A DNA stretch of 64,000 bases. Source: Candidatus Rokuibacteriota bacterium (lineage in GTDB: Bacteria > Methylomirabilota > Methylomirabilia > Rokubacteriales > CSP1-6). This document shows, one piece after another, positions 16,962-25,167 of the stretch; the first letter of the stretch is position 1, and each line of letters starts with the position of its first letter. The stretch lies in assembly GCA_003220265.1 (NCBI GenBank), contig QHRW01000126.1, positions 1 through 64,000 on the forward strand. The letters run 5' to 3'. The notes beneath the pieces were generated by a model. That model was not told where the DNA came from, did no database searches, and worked only from the letters and a program-made list of their open reading frames with translations. The position numbers and the translations under genes were made by a program.

Positions 16962-16984
16962 GCGGTCTTCAGCACTCCCTCTAA

Positions 16985-17048
16985 ACGGCTGCCAGGGCGG
17001 CGCAGCGAATCGCCGGCACCCGGCATGGCCCGGTGCCCTGGCAACCGT
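16985..17048 (-). promoter_or_regulatory. Structured leader upstream of the second selenoprotein operon
   Basis: Between the HmuY-like stop and the partner-gene start the minus strand can form an outer stem of 14 bp (16985-16998 with 17035-17048, one wobble). An inner hairpin (17015-17024 with 17028-17037, one G-G mismatch, loop CAT) overlaps the outer stem by three bases. It may be a terminator of the S1 operon, an attenuator or a regulatory RNA. No U-run follows. Confidence 0.4.
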
Positions 17049-17058
17049 CCCAACGTTA

Positions 17059-17637
17059 TCACGGCGCCATGCGCGTGGTGCCGTCGCCCTGGTAGACGTA
17101 GCGGAACGTCGGGCAGCCGGGCCGCGGGCCCGGACAGTAGTAGCCGACCATCTCCAGCTTCGCGTATCGCCCATCGGCCATGCGCACGGCCCACACGTGG
17201 GGCTTGGGCGTCAGCACGTGGGTGAAGAAGCCGTAGCGATACCAACTGGCGATGGCGGGATTGCGCGGCTCGGCGGCGCCCTCGTTGGCCTGGTAGCCGT
17301 CGGCCGGCACCACGCGGACCTGATCGAAGGCCGTCTCGCCGAGATCGCGGATGCCCGCGCCGGGCCCGGCCACGATCGCGTAGCGCTTGAAGGCGAGATC
17401 GCCGGCCTCGTCCACCACGGCGCCGAAGCGGAAGGAGAAGTTGCGCCAGGCGTCGGCCGCCGTCGCATCCACGGTATAGAGGATGGGCCCGACGAGCGCG
17501 CGGCCGGCGTCCCCGGGCGCGGCGGTGGTCGGCGTGTAGGTCGCCACGTCGGGCTGGCGCAGCGTGAGCGCGACCAGCGTGACGGCGATCGCGGCCACGA
17601 CGGTGGCGGCGGCGATCGGCGCCCGCGAGCCGGTCAA
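17059..17637 (-). CDS. HmuY-like exported protein
   Basis: 192 residues with an N-terminal hydrophobic segment (ATVVAAIAVTLVALTL) and a mature part resembling HmuY-family proteins: DAWRNFSFRFGAVV, DLAFKRYAIVAGPG, FFTHVLTPKPHVWAVRMADG, YAKLEMVGYYC. HmuY itself is a haem-binding lipoprotein, but no lipobox Cys or TonB receptor is seen here, so haem binding is only a family hint. The start is taken as TTG 17637 because it overlaps the S1-gene stop as TTGA, like the ATGA/GTGA overlaps elsewhere; no ATG gives the complete signal. Confidence 0.6.
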   Translation of the reverse strand: MTGSRAPIAAATVVAAIAVTLVALTLRQPDVATYTPTTAAPGDAGRALVGPILYTVDATAADAWRNFSFRFGAVVDEAGDLAFKRYAIVAGPGAGIRDLGETAFDQVRVVPADGYQANEGAAEPRNPAIASWYRYGFFTHVLTPKPHVWAVRMADGRYAKLEMVGYYCPGPRPGCPTFRYVYQGDGTTRMAP

Positions 17638-19043
17638 CGCTTGCGGGCTTGGTTGAGCGCGTCGCCCAGCGTCATGCCGAAGCCGCGCTTGTCGCCCGCA
17701 TCCTTCATATAGGCCTGGGTCTCGGCCTGCTCCTCGTGGGCCAGCGCCTTCTCGCGCGAGAGCCGGATCCGCCGGCCGCCTTCCTCGATGGCCAGCACCA
17801 GCACCTTCATCTCGGCGCCCGCCGGGAACATCTTGCGATGGTCGGCGCCGCGCTGCGTGCCCAGCTCGGCGTTGGGCACGAGCCCCGTCTGGCCGGGCCC
17901 CAGCCGCACGAAGACGCCGAAGGGCTCGATGCGATCGACCGTACCCGTGAGGACGGCGCCGACCGCGACGGTGGACGTCATCTCCTGGCCGACCGCGGCG
18001 CCCTCCGGCGCCAGCGCCAGGCCGATGCGCCGCTTGCCGGCGTCGATGGTGACGATCATCACGGAGATCTCCGCGGTGGCCGCCACCGCCTCGCGCAGCT
18101 CGGCCTGGCGATGGCGCGGGATCTCGCTGGCGTGCAGCAGGCCGTCGATCCCCGGCAGCAGCTCGACGAACACGCCGAACTCCGCGGCGCGCACCGCGCG
18201 GCCGCGCACCACCTGCCGCTCGCGCAGCCGGCCGGCCACGGCGATCCACGGATCGCCCTCCAGCGCCTTGAGGCTCAGCGTGATCTTGCCCTTCGCCTCG
18301 TCGAGACGGATGACCTTCACCGTCACGGCCTCGCCGAGCTTCAGCCGGTCGCCGGCGCGCGCCACGCGCGCGTGCGAGAGCTCGGACATCGGCACCAATC
18401 CCTGGATGCCGCCGAGATCCACGAAGGCGCCGAAGTCCGCCAGCGACACGACGGTGCCCGGCAGCACGGCGTCCACCGCGATCTTCTTGCGCGTCTCCTC
18501 GGCGGCCTTCGCCGCCTGCGCCTCGAGGATCTGGCGGCGCGACACCACGATGTTGCGGCCGTTCTCCTCGTAGCGCGTGACGCGAAAGTCGAGCACGCGC
18601 CCGACATATTCCTGCTCGGAGTCCGCGCGCCGCAGGTCCATCTGCGAGAACGGGCAGAACGCGCGCAGCCCGGCCACGGTTACCTCGTAGCCGCCCTTGA
18701 TGACGCCGGCCACCCGCCCCTCCACCGTGACGCCGCTGCGCGCGGCGACGGCCAGCACCTCGCGCGCCTGGGCGCCCTGGCGCAGCTTGTGCGAGAGCCG
18801 GATCTCGTCGCCGGTGGCGACGACGGTGGCCTCCACCTCGTCGCCCACGGCGATCTTCAGCTTGCCGGCGTCGTCGGCTAGCTCGGCGCGCTCGATCCAC
18901 GCCTCGCCCTTGCCGCCCACGTCCACGAAGACGTGCTCGGCGGTGATCTGGATGACGCGGCCCTTGACGACCTGGCCGATCTCCAGCGTGGTCTGGGCCT
19001 CGTGGCGCGCGAACAGGGTGGCGAAGTCTTCGGATTCAGTCAT
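17634..19043 (-). CDS. rpsA: S1 RNA-binding domain protein (ribosomal protein S1-like)
   Basis: 469 residues with about five S1 repeats. Their cores are KGRVIQITAEHVFVDVGGKG, EGRVAGVIKGGYEVTVAGLR, GTVVSLADFGAFVDLGGIQG, GRAVRAAEFGVFVELLPGID and GTVDRIEPFGVFVRLGPGQT. This is shorter than the six-domain S1 of E. coli but normal for S1 variants in other phyla. It binds mRNA and helps initiation on weak ribosome binding sites. ATG 19043 lies only a few bases after a TATAAT box, so the message may be nearly leaderless. Whether this is the main S1 or a paralogue cannot be told from the window. Confidence 0.82.
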   Translation of the reverse strand: MTESEDFATLFARHEAQTTLEIGQVVKGRVIQITAEHVFVDVGGKGEAWIERAELADDAGKLKIAVGDEVEATVVATGDEIRLSHKLRQGAQAREVLAVAARSGVTVEGRVAGVIKGGYEVTVAGLRAFCPFSQMDLRRADSEQEYVGRVLDFRVTRYEENGRNIVVSRRQILEAQAAKAAEETRKKIAVDAVLPGTVVSLADFGAFVDLGGIQGLVPMSELSHARVARAGDRLKLGEAVTVKVIRLDEAKGKITLSLKALEGDPWIAVAGRLRERQVVRGRAVRAAEFGVFVELLPGIDGLLHASEIPRHRQAELREAVAATAEISVMIVTIDAGKRRIGLALAPEGAAVGQEMTSTVAVGAVLTGTVDRIEPFGVFVRLGPGQTGLVPNAELGTQRGADHRKMFPAGAEMKVLVLAIEEGGRRIRLSREKALAHEEQAETQAYMKDAGDKRGFGMTLGDALNQARKR

Positions 19044-19051
19044 GGCGCTCA

Positions 19052-19060
19052 CAATTATAC
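19052..19060. promoter_or_regulatory. Divergent -10 region between the S1-like gene and pssA
   Basis: Only 28 bases separate the two start codons. On the minus strand the AT-rich island reads TATAAT, and on the plus strand it contains TATACT. Either transcript would begin within about ten bases of its start codon. No clear -35 is seen on either side. Confidence 0.45.
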
Positions 19061-19071
19061 TGACCCCTGCC

Positions 19072-19698
19072 ATGGCGACCTCCCGGCCCGGCCACCTGTC
19101 GATGATCCGCGGCTTCCACCTGGCCGACTTCCTCACGCTGGGCAACGCCGCCTGCGGGACGATCTCGATCTTCGCGGCCATGGTGTACGTGGACACGCGC
19201 CACATGCGGGCGCTGGTGACGGCCATGGTGCTGCTGCCCCTGGGGCTCGTGCTCGATGTCCTCGACGGCCGGGTGGCCCGCTGGCGCCAGCGGCACTCGG
19301 CCATGGGGCGCGAGCTCGACTCGCTGGCCGACGTCATCTCGTTCGGCGTGGCCCCGGCCGCGCTGGCCTATGGGGCCGGCATGCGCGGCGCCTGGGACGT
19401 CGTCGTGCTGGTCTACTTCGTCTGCTGCGGCGTCAGCCGGCTGGCGCGCTTCAACGTCACCGCCGAGGAGATGGCGGGCGCCAGCGGCAAGGTGAAGTAC
19501 TTCGAGGGCACGCCGATTCCGTCGAGCCTGCTGCTGGTGGCGGTGGTCGCCGTGTGCGCCTGGCTGGGGCGCCTGGGCGACGACCTGCCACTGGGCGCGG
19601 TGCGACTCGGCCTCGGCACGCTGCATCCGCTGGCGCTGCTGTGGGCGCTCTCCGGCTCGCTCATGATCAGCAAGACCCTGCACATTCCAAAGCTCTAG
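19072..19698 (+). CDS. pssA: CDP-diacylglycerol-serine O-phosphatidyltransferase
   Basis: 208-residue inner-membrane enzyme. The CDP-alcohol phosphotransferase motif D-G-x2-A-R-x8-G-x3-D-x3-D is complete (DGRVAR at about residue 64, then G-REL-D-SLA-D). The start of the chain HLADFLTLGNAACGTISIFA is typical of PssA. It makes phosphatidylserine, the precursor of phosphatidylethanolamine. The decarboxylase gene psd, often adjacent, is not in the window. Confidence 0.88.
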   Translation: MATSRPGHLSMIRGFHLADFLTLGNAACGTISIFAAMVYVDTRHMRALVTAMVLLPLGLVLDVLDGRVARWRQRHSAMGRELDSLADVISFGVAPAALAYGAGMRGAWDVVVLVYFVCCGVSRLARFNVTAEEMAGASGKVKYFEGTPIPSSLLLVAVVAVCAWLGRLGDDLPLGAVRLGLGTLHPLALLWALSGSLMISKTLHIPKL

Positions 19699-19712
19699 AG
19701 AGGGAAAAGAAA

Positions 19713-20609
19713 ATGGCGACCACGGTCGGCTTCATCGGCGTCGGCAACATGGGCAATCCGATGGCGGGCAACGTGCTCAAGGGCGGCTTCCCCTTCACGG
19801 TCTTCGACAAGAGCCCGAAGGCCATGGAGAACCTGGTCCAGGCGGGCGCGCGCGCGGGCAAGTCGGCCCAGGACGTGGTGGACTCCAGCGAGGTCGTGCT
19901 GACGTGCCTGCCGGCCTCCCCCGACGTCGAGGCGCTCTACCTCGAGCCCGGCGGCCTGATCGAGCGTGCGCGGCCGAACACGATCCTGATCGACCTCAGC
20001 AGCGTGCTGCCCTCCACGCCGCGCAAGCTCGAGCCGGCGGCGAAGAAGCGCGGCGTGCACTTCCTGGAGGCGCCGGTCAGCGGCGGCACCGCGGGCGCCA
20101 AGGCGGCCACGCTGGCCATCATGGTGGGCGGCGATCCGCAGATCCTCGACCGCGCGCGGCCGGTGCTCAAGTGCATCGGGCCCAACATCTTCAGCGTGGG
20201 CCCGGTGGGCGCCGGCAACACGGTGAAGGCCATCAACAACATGATGGCCTGCGTCAACTCGCTGGCCATGATGGAAGGCCTCACGCTCGGCGTGAAGGCC
20301 GGCCTTGACCCGATGGTGATCTACGAGGTCGTGAAGGCCAGCAGCGGCGGCAGCAAGGCGCTCGAGCGCATCCCGACCGCCATCGTGCCCCGCAAGTTCG
20401 AGCCCGGCTTCAAGGTGTTCCTGATGAACAAGGACCTCGACACCTTCAATACGATCGCCAAGGAGCTGCACGTGCCGGTGAGCTTCTCCAACGTCGCGCA
20501 GCGCTACCAGCAGGCCGCGCTGGCCGCCGGCCTCGGCGACATGGACACCAGCGTGGTGGCGACGCTGATCGAGAAGCTGGCGGCGGTAGAGTTTCCCAAG
20601 AAGGGCTGA
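19713..20609 (+). CDS. NAD(P)-dependent beta-hydroxyacid dehydrogenase family protein
   Basis: 298 residues. The Rossmann motif GFIGVGNMGNPMAGNV is at the N-terminus, the substrate signature FLEAPVSGGTAGAKA near residue 112, and the catalytic-lysine region GNTVKAINNMM near residue 170. The family covers 3-hydroxyisobutyrate, tartronate-semialdehyde and related dehydrogenases; the exact substrate is not determined. The start has GAGAGGG eight to fifteen bases upstream and follows pssA by 14 bases. Confidence 0.88.
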   Translation: MATTVGFIGVGNMGNPMAGNVLKGGFPFTVFDKSPKAMENLVQAGARAGKSAQDVVDSSEVVLTCLPASPDVEALYLEPGGLIERARPNTILIDLSSVLPSTPRKLEPAAKKRGVHFLEAPVSGGTAGAKAATLAIMVGGDPQILDRARPVLKCIGPNIFSVGPVGAGNTVKAINNMMACVNSLAMMEGLTLGVKAGLDPMVIYEVVKASSGGSKALERIPTAIVPRKFEPGFKVFLMNKDLDTFNTIAKELHVPVSFSNVAQRYQQAALAAGLGDMDTSVVATLIEKLAAVEFPKKG

Positions 20610-20618
20610 GCGTGCGGA

Positions 20619-21497
20619 TCACGCGGAGGTGTTCGTGAGCGCCGGCAGCCGCACCAGCAGCGCATCGGCGAAGCGCGCGGCCGCCGGCGCCACCAGGTCG
20701 AGCCCGAGGGCAGGCTCGTTGACCTCGAGTTCCATGAGGACGAAGCGGCCGCCACGCAGCAGGCCGTCCACCCGCGCATAGAGCGGCAGCTCGGGCAGCA
20801 GGCCGAGCACCGCCGACATCGCGCGCACCACCGCCGGCTCGAGGTCGGTCGCCTCCTTGCGCCCGCCGTGCTGCGTGTTCACACGGAAGTCGCCGGTGGC
20901 CGGCCGGCGGCGCAGGCCATGCGAGAAGACGCCGTCGAAGAACACGCCCGCCAGCTCGCCGTGCTCGATCTCGGCCATGAACTCCTGGACCAGGACCCGA
21001 TCGAAGGTCTTGCGCATCCGCGCCCGCGCGAGGGCGGCGACCTCCCCGCCCCGCTGCACGCGCTCCACGCCGGCGCCGCTGGCGCCGATCAGCGGCTTGA
21101 TGACTGCCTCGTCGACACCGAGTGCCTGCAGCGCGCCCGAGATGGCATCGGCGTCGGCATCGACCTCGAGCGAGCGCGGGATGTGCGCGCCGCGTGCCCC
21201 GAGGTCGATCACGTGGGCCTTCGAGAGATTCCATCGGATCAGCGGCGGCGTGTTGAACGTCCGCGCGGGGTCGAGGGCGCTCAGCCAGGCGAGATAGGCA
21301 TCGGGCGCCTCGTGATAGTCCCACGTCGACCGGATGACGACGGCGGCGGCGGTCGTGAACGGTGCGGCCGGACCGTTCCACGGCGTCGCCTCGACGCGAT
21401 GGCCGCGGGCGATCAGGGCCGCGGCCAGACGCTGATCGCTCGGGCTCAGCGCCGGCCACGCGGCGCAGGTGGCCAGCACGATCGGCGCACGGGTCAC
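20619..21497 (-). CDS. ATP-grasp family ligase
   Basis: 292 residues with an ATP-grasp layout: a central VIKPLIGASGAGVERV nucleotide loop, the VLVQEFMAEIEHGELAGVFF segment and a metal-binding end LMELEVNEPAL. RimK-like and glutathione-synthetase-like enzymes have this form and join a carboxylate to an amine or thiol. The substrates are unknown. The start GTG 21497 overlaps the upstream lipoprotein stop by GTGA, so the two are probably co-transcribed. Confidence 0.8.
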   Translation of the reverse strand: MTRAPIVLATCAAWPALSPSDQRLAAALIARGHRVEATPWNGPAAPFTTAAAVVIRSTWDYHEAPDAYLAWLSALDPARTFNTPPLIRWNLSKAHVIDLGARGAHIPRSLEVDADADAISGALQALGVDEAVIKPLIGASGAGVERVQRGGEVAALARARMRKTFDRVLVQEFMAEIEHGELAGVFFDGVFSHGLRRRPATGDFRVNTQHGGRKEATDLEPAVVRAMSAVLGLLPELPLYARVDGLLRGGRFVLMELEVNEPALGLDLVAPAAARFADALLVRLPALTNTSA

Positions 21498-21973
21498 TGC
21501 GGCAGCGGGCCGCCGACGGAAAACTGCGTGGGCTCGACCCCGGCCAGCTTCACGTAGAGCTGCCAGGGCGCCGCGCCGGCCGCCGTCAGCGGAAACCACG
21601 CGATCGTGTTGCCCTGGACCCGACTGGGGCCGGTGCCGATCGGCACGCCAACCCCGACGCCGGTGCCGATGCCGACGCCGCGGCCGTACGAGGCGCCGCC
21701 CACGCCGACGCTGATGCTTGGCGGCGGCCCGCTGACGACGGGTGGATTCTCCACGTTCTCCGCCGCCACCGACGCGCCGCCCGGCTTCAGGATCCAGGCC
21801 TGTTCGAGCATCTTGCCGTTCGTGTCGAGCTCGATACGCAGGCGGTCGCCGACGACCTGGTAGGCGGCGGAGACCCGGCCGCCGCGCGGCTGGGGATCTG
21901 GCTTGTAGGGCAGCGTCGCGTGCGAGCACCCGGCCAGCAGCGCCAGCACGAGCACGGACCATCGAAGACGCAT
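21494..21973 (-). CDS. Lipoprotein of unknown function
   Basis: 159 residues. The lipobox is LLAGC after MRLRWSVLVLA, so the protein is probably membrane-anchored. A glycine-rich run (about residues 88-113: GVGGASYGRGVGIG and following) precedes a C-terminal strand-rich part. No family recognised. ATG 21973 has GGGAGG eight bases upstream. Confidence 0.7.
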   Translation of the reverse strand: MRLRWSVLVLALLAGCSHATLPYKPDPQPRGGRVSAAYQVVGDRLRIELDTNGKMLEQAWILKPGGASVAAENVENPPVVSGPPPSISVGVGGASYGRGVGIGTGVGVGVPIGTGPSRVQGNTIAWFPLTAAGAAPWQLYVKLAGVEPTQFSVGGPLPQ

Positions 21974-22047
21974 GGATGAGACCTCCCTCGCCCTCATCGT
22001 ATACTGCCGCCACCGGTCTTCGATTCGCCGTGAGCAGGAGGGGAAGA

Positions 22048-22070
22048 GGGGAACCCTCCGAGGGTGCCCC
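22048..22070 (+). repeat. GGGGAACCCT hairpin repeat, copy 1 (leader of sugar ABC operon)
   Basis: A hairpin with arm GGGGAACCCT (22048-22057), loop CCG and a complementary arm with one A-G mismatch (22061-22070). It lies just before the AAAGGAG ribosome binding site at 22076-22082. The same ten-base arm recurs in a second hairpin at 32666-32688. Confidence 0.55.
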
Positions 22071-22087
22071 TCCCCAAAGGAGTTCCC

Positions 22088-23449
22088 ATGCGTCACGTCT
22101 CACGCCGCCACTTCCTCGCCGGCGCCGCCGTTGCGACCACGGGCACCGCGCTGCTGGGCCGGGCGCCGGCCGCCCTCGGCCAGCAGGTCCGCGAGCTGCA
22201 GGTGTGGCACACCGAGGTCGAGCCGCAGACGGTCAAGACCATCCAGGACACGAGCATCGCCGAGTTCGAGAAGAAGTTTCCCGGCTTCAAGATCAAGCAG
22301 CAGGCGCTCGGCTGGGGCGATCTCAACACCAAGCTGCTGGCCGCGCTCGCCGCCGGCAGCCCGCCCGATCTGACGCATCTCAACCCGTTCATGACGGCCT
22401 CGCTCTACACCAAGAACCTGCTGCGCCCGATGGACGAGCTGATCCGCGCGCTCGGCGAGAAGGACATCCACGAGGCCACGCTGAAGCTGCAGTACTTCGA
22501 CGGCAAGTACTACGGCGTGACGCACGCCATGGGGGCCACCTACTTCGCCGAGCGCCGCGACCTGCGCGAGGCCAAGGGTCTCAAGCCGCCCGAGACCTAT
22601 ACCGACATGCTCACGCTGGCCGCCGCCCTCACCGACGAGGGCAAGCGCTGGGCCACGCAGATGCCGGGCGAGAAGCTCTACATGGGCTTCGTGCACCCCG
22701 CCGAGTGGCTGGCCGGCAACGGCGGCTCCTGGGTCGAGCCCAAGACGTGGCGACCCCAGCTCAACGGCAAGCCCATGCTGGAGGCGCTCGACTACGCGCA
22801 GAAGCTCAACAAGTTCATGCCGCAGGGCTGGTCGGGGCAGAAGTACCTCGACACGCTGGCGGCGCTGGCCACCGGCAAGATCGCCATGGCCCATCTCTCG
22901 GGCGCGCGGACGATCGGCTACATCGAGCGTTACGCGCCGGAGACCATGCGCGACCCCGACCACTTCCAGCCGATGTTCCGCCCGCACGGGCCTCAGGGCC
23001 GCGTCGGTATCTCGGCGCTCGATGGTGAGAACTGGGCGGTGTTCACCCAGTCGAAGTACCCGAACGAGGCCTTCGAGTTCCTGCGGCTCTTCTACAAGAA
23101 AGAGCACTACATGAAGTACTGCCACTCGGTGCCGATCCACCTGACACCGATCTTCAAGTCGATGATCAACGACGCCGAGTACCTGTCGAATCCGCGCATC
23201 AAGAAGTGGCGCTCGTGGCACGACTTCATGGTGCGCGGCCTCAACGAGCACCGCTTCCTGCCCATCGGCTTCAGCCGCCCGGAAGACAACCTGGTGCCGT
23301 TCCTGGCCGAGCTGGACGGCTCCGGCATCGTGGCCGACATGGTGGTGGAGGTCATGGTGGGCGGCAAGGATCCCAAGGCCGAGGCCGACCGCGCCCAGAA
23401 GCGCGCGGAAGAGCTGCTGACCCAGCTCGGCGCCAAGCGCTGGTCGTAA
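22088..23449 (+). CDS. Extracellular solute-binding protein of a sugar-type ABC transporter
   Basis: 453 residues with a twin-arginine signal (SRRHFLAGAAVATTGTALLG) and a type 1 (MalE-like) solute-binding fold. The mature start is ELQVWHTEVEP, and GSPPDLTHLNPFM and GKIAMAHLSGAR are family-like segments. The start has the near-perfect AAAGGAG five bases upstream. It is followed by two MalF/MalG-type permeases but no ATPase. Typical ligands are sugars or polyols; the true one is unknown. Confidence 0.9.
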   Translation: MRHVSRRHFLAGAAVATTGTALLGRAPAALGQQVRELQVWHTEVEPQTVKTIQDTSIAEFEKKFPGFKIKQQALGWGDLNTKLLAALAAGSPPDLTHLNPFMTASLYTKNLLRPMDELIRALGEKDIHEATLKLQYFDGKYYGVTHAMGATYFAERRDLREAKGLKPPETYTDMLTLAAALTDEGKRWATQMPGEKLYMGFVHPAEWLAGNGGSWVEPKTWRPQLNGKPMLEALDYAQKLNKFMPQGWSGQKYLDTLAALATGKIAMAHLSGARTIGYIERYAPETMRDPDHFQPMFRPHGPQGRVGISALDGENWAVFTQSKYPNEAFEFLRLFYKKEHYMKYCHSVPIHLTPIFKSMINDAEYLSNPRIKKWRSWHDFMVRGLNEHRFLPIGFSRPEDNLVPFLAELDGSGIVADMVVEVMVGGKDPKAEADRAQKRAEELLTQLGAKRWS

Positions 23450-23474
23450 GCAGCGTCGCCGGGACGGCGCCGGC

Positions 23475-24350
23475 GTGAACCGCCATCCGCTCGTCGGCTG
23501 GCTGTTGCTGGCGCCGTCCCTCCTGCTGCTGGGCGGGCTCGTCCTCTTCCCCATCGTCTACAACGTCTGGCTGAGCCTCCACGACAAGCACGCCTTCATG
23601 CCGGTGCAGGCCTTCGTGGGGCTGCGTCACTACGTGTACTTCGCCCAGGATGCGGAGTTCTGGTCGAGCGTGCGCTACGGCGTGATCTATGCCGGACTGA
23701 CGCTGGTGCTGCAGCTCCTGCTCGGCGTGAGCGCGGCCCTGCTGCTCAACGAGGGCTTCCGGGGACGCAACCTGCTGCGGGGCGTCGTGCTGTTCCCCTA
23801 CATGATCCCCACCATCGTGGCGGTCATCCTCTGGAAGTGGCTGCTCAACGACTCCTACGGTCTCGTCAACCACCTGCTGCTGGCCGGCGGCCTCGTGCGC
23901 ACGCCGGTGGCGTGGCTCGGCAAGGACCACATCATGGAGTCGCTGATCCTCACCAGCGTCTGGCAGTTCTTCCCGTTCGTGGTCGTCACCTACCTGGCCC
24001 GGCTGCAGACGATCGCGCCTGAGCTGTACGAGGCGGCCAAGGTGGACGGTGCCGGCGCCTGGCGGCGCTTCCGCCACATCACGCTGCCGCAGACGCGCAA
24101 CGTGCTGTTCGTCATCGTGCTGCTGCGCTCGATCTTCATGTTCACCAAGTTCGATACCGTGTGGCTCATGGCCGGCGAGGGCGGCGTGAGCCGCTACGTA
24201 CGCACGCTGCCGGTGTACGCCTACGCGCGCAGCTTCACCTATCTACAAGCCGGCATGGGCGCCGCCCTGGCCGTGCTGATGTTCCTGCTGCTGCTGGCCG
24301 CCACCGCCGTGTACTTCCGCGCGCTCCGCGGCGACGAGGCGGTGGCGTGA
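23475..24350 (+). CDS. Sugar ABC transporter permease, MalF-like
   Basis: 291 residues, six predicted membrane helices beginning GWLLLAPSLLLLGGLVLFPI. The EAA loop that docks the ATPase is ELYEAAKVDGAGAWRRFRHI near residue 187. GTG 23475 is the first good start after the binding-protein gene. The stop overlaps the next permease by GTGA. Confidence 0.9.
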   Translation: MNRHPLVGWLLLAPSLLLLGGLVLFPIVYNVWLSLHDKHAFMPVQAFVGLRHYVYFAQDAEFWSSVRYGVIYAGLTLVLQLLLGVSAALLLNEGFRGRNLLRGVVLFPYMIPTIVAVILWKWLLNDSYGLVNHLLLAGGLVRTPVAWLGKDHIMESLILTSVWQFFPFVVVTYLARLQTIAPELYEAAKVDGAGAWRRFRHITLPQTRNVLFVIVLLRSIFMFTKFDTVWLMAGEGGVSRYVRTLPVYAYARSFTYLQAGMGAALAVLMFLLLLAATAVYFRALRGDEAVA

Positions 24351-25165
24351 GGCGCGCGCTGGCGCTGTACGGCGGCGGGCTGGTGCTGCTGGTCATCGGC
24401 GCCTTCCCGCTGGCCTGGATGCTGTCGACGGCCCTCAAGCCCTCCGGCGAGATCTTCGCCACGCCGCCCACGCTGGTGCCGAAGGTGGTCACGCTGGAGA
24501 ACTTCCAGCGGCTGTTCGCCGAGACGAGCTTCCTCACCTACTTCACCAACAGCGTGCTCGTCTCGCTGGCCACGGTGGGCCTCACGCTGTCGGTCTCGGC
24601 GATGGGCGCCTACGCGCTCACGCGCTTCACCTTCGCCGGCCGCGAGCGGGTGGCCGGCCTCATCCTGATGACCTACATGTTCGCGCCGATCATGATCATC
24701 ATCCCGTTCTACATCCTGGTGAAGCAGCTCGGCATCGTGAACACGCGCCTGGCCCTGGTGCTGTCCTACACGACCTTCTGCCTGCCCTTCTGCCTCTGGC
24801 TGCTGCGCTCCTTCTTCCACTCGATCCCGCTCGAGTTGGAGGAGGCGGCCCTGGTGGACGGCGCCGACCTGCGCCGCGCCGTCTGGTACGTGGTGCTGCC
24901 GCTGGCCCTGCCCGGTCTCATCGCCGCCGGGATCTTCACCTTCATCCTGGCCTGGAACGACTTTCTCTTCGCCCTGGTGCTGATCACCTCCGACGAGCTC
25001 AAGACGCTGCCGGTGGGCGTCAACGATCTCTTCAACGCCACCATCGTGGACTGGGGAATGATCATGGCGGCCGGCGTGATGATCACGGTGCCGACCATCG
25101 CCTTCTTCGTCGCCGTGCAGCGCTACTTGATCCAGGGCTGGGGCGCCGGCGGCGTGAAGGGCTGA
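24347..25165 (+). CDS. Sugar ABC transporter permease, MalG-like
   Basis: 272 residues, six helices, EAA loop ELEEAALVDGADLRRAVWYV near residue 163. It completes the channel with the preceding gene. No MsmX/MalK ATPase gene is nearby, so a shared ATPase encoded elsewhere must power the pump. Confidence 0.9.
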   Translation: MRRALALYGGGLVLLVIGAFPLAWMLSTALKPSGEIFATPPTLVPKVVTLENFQRLFAETSFLTYFTNSVLVSLATVGLTLSVSAMGAYALTRFTFAGRERVAGLILMTYMFAPIMIIIPFYILVKQLGIVNTRLALVLSYTTFCLPFCLWLLRSFFHSIPLELEEAALVDGADLRRAVWYVVLPLALPGLIAAGIFTFILAWNDFLFALVLITSDELKTLPVGVNDLFNATIVDWGMIMAAGVMITVPTIAFFVAVQRYLIQGWGAGGVKG

Positions 25166-25167
25166 GG

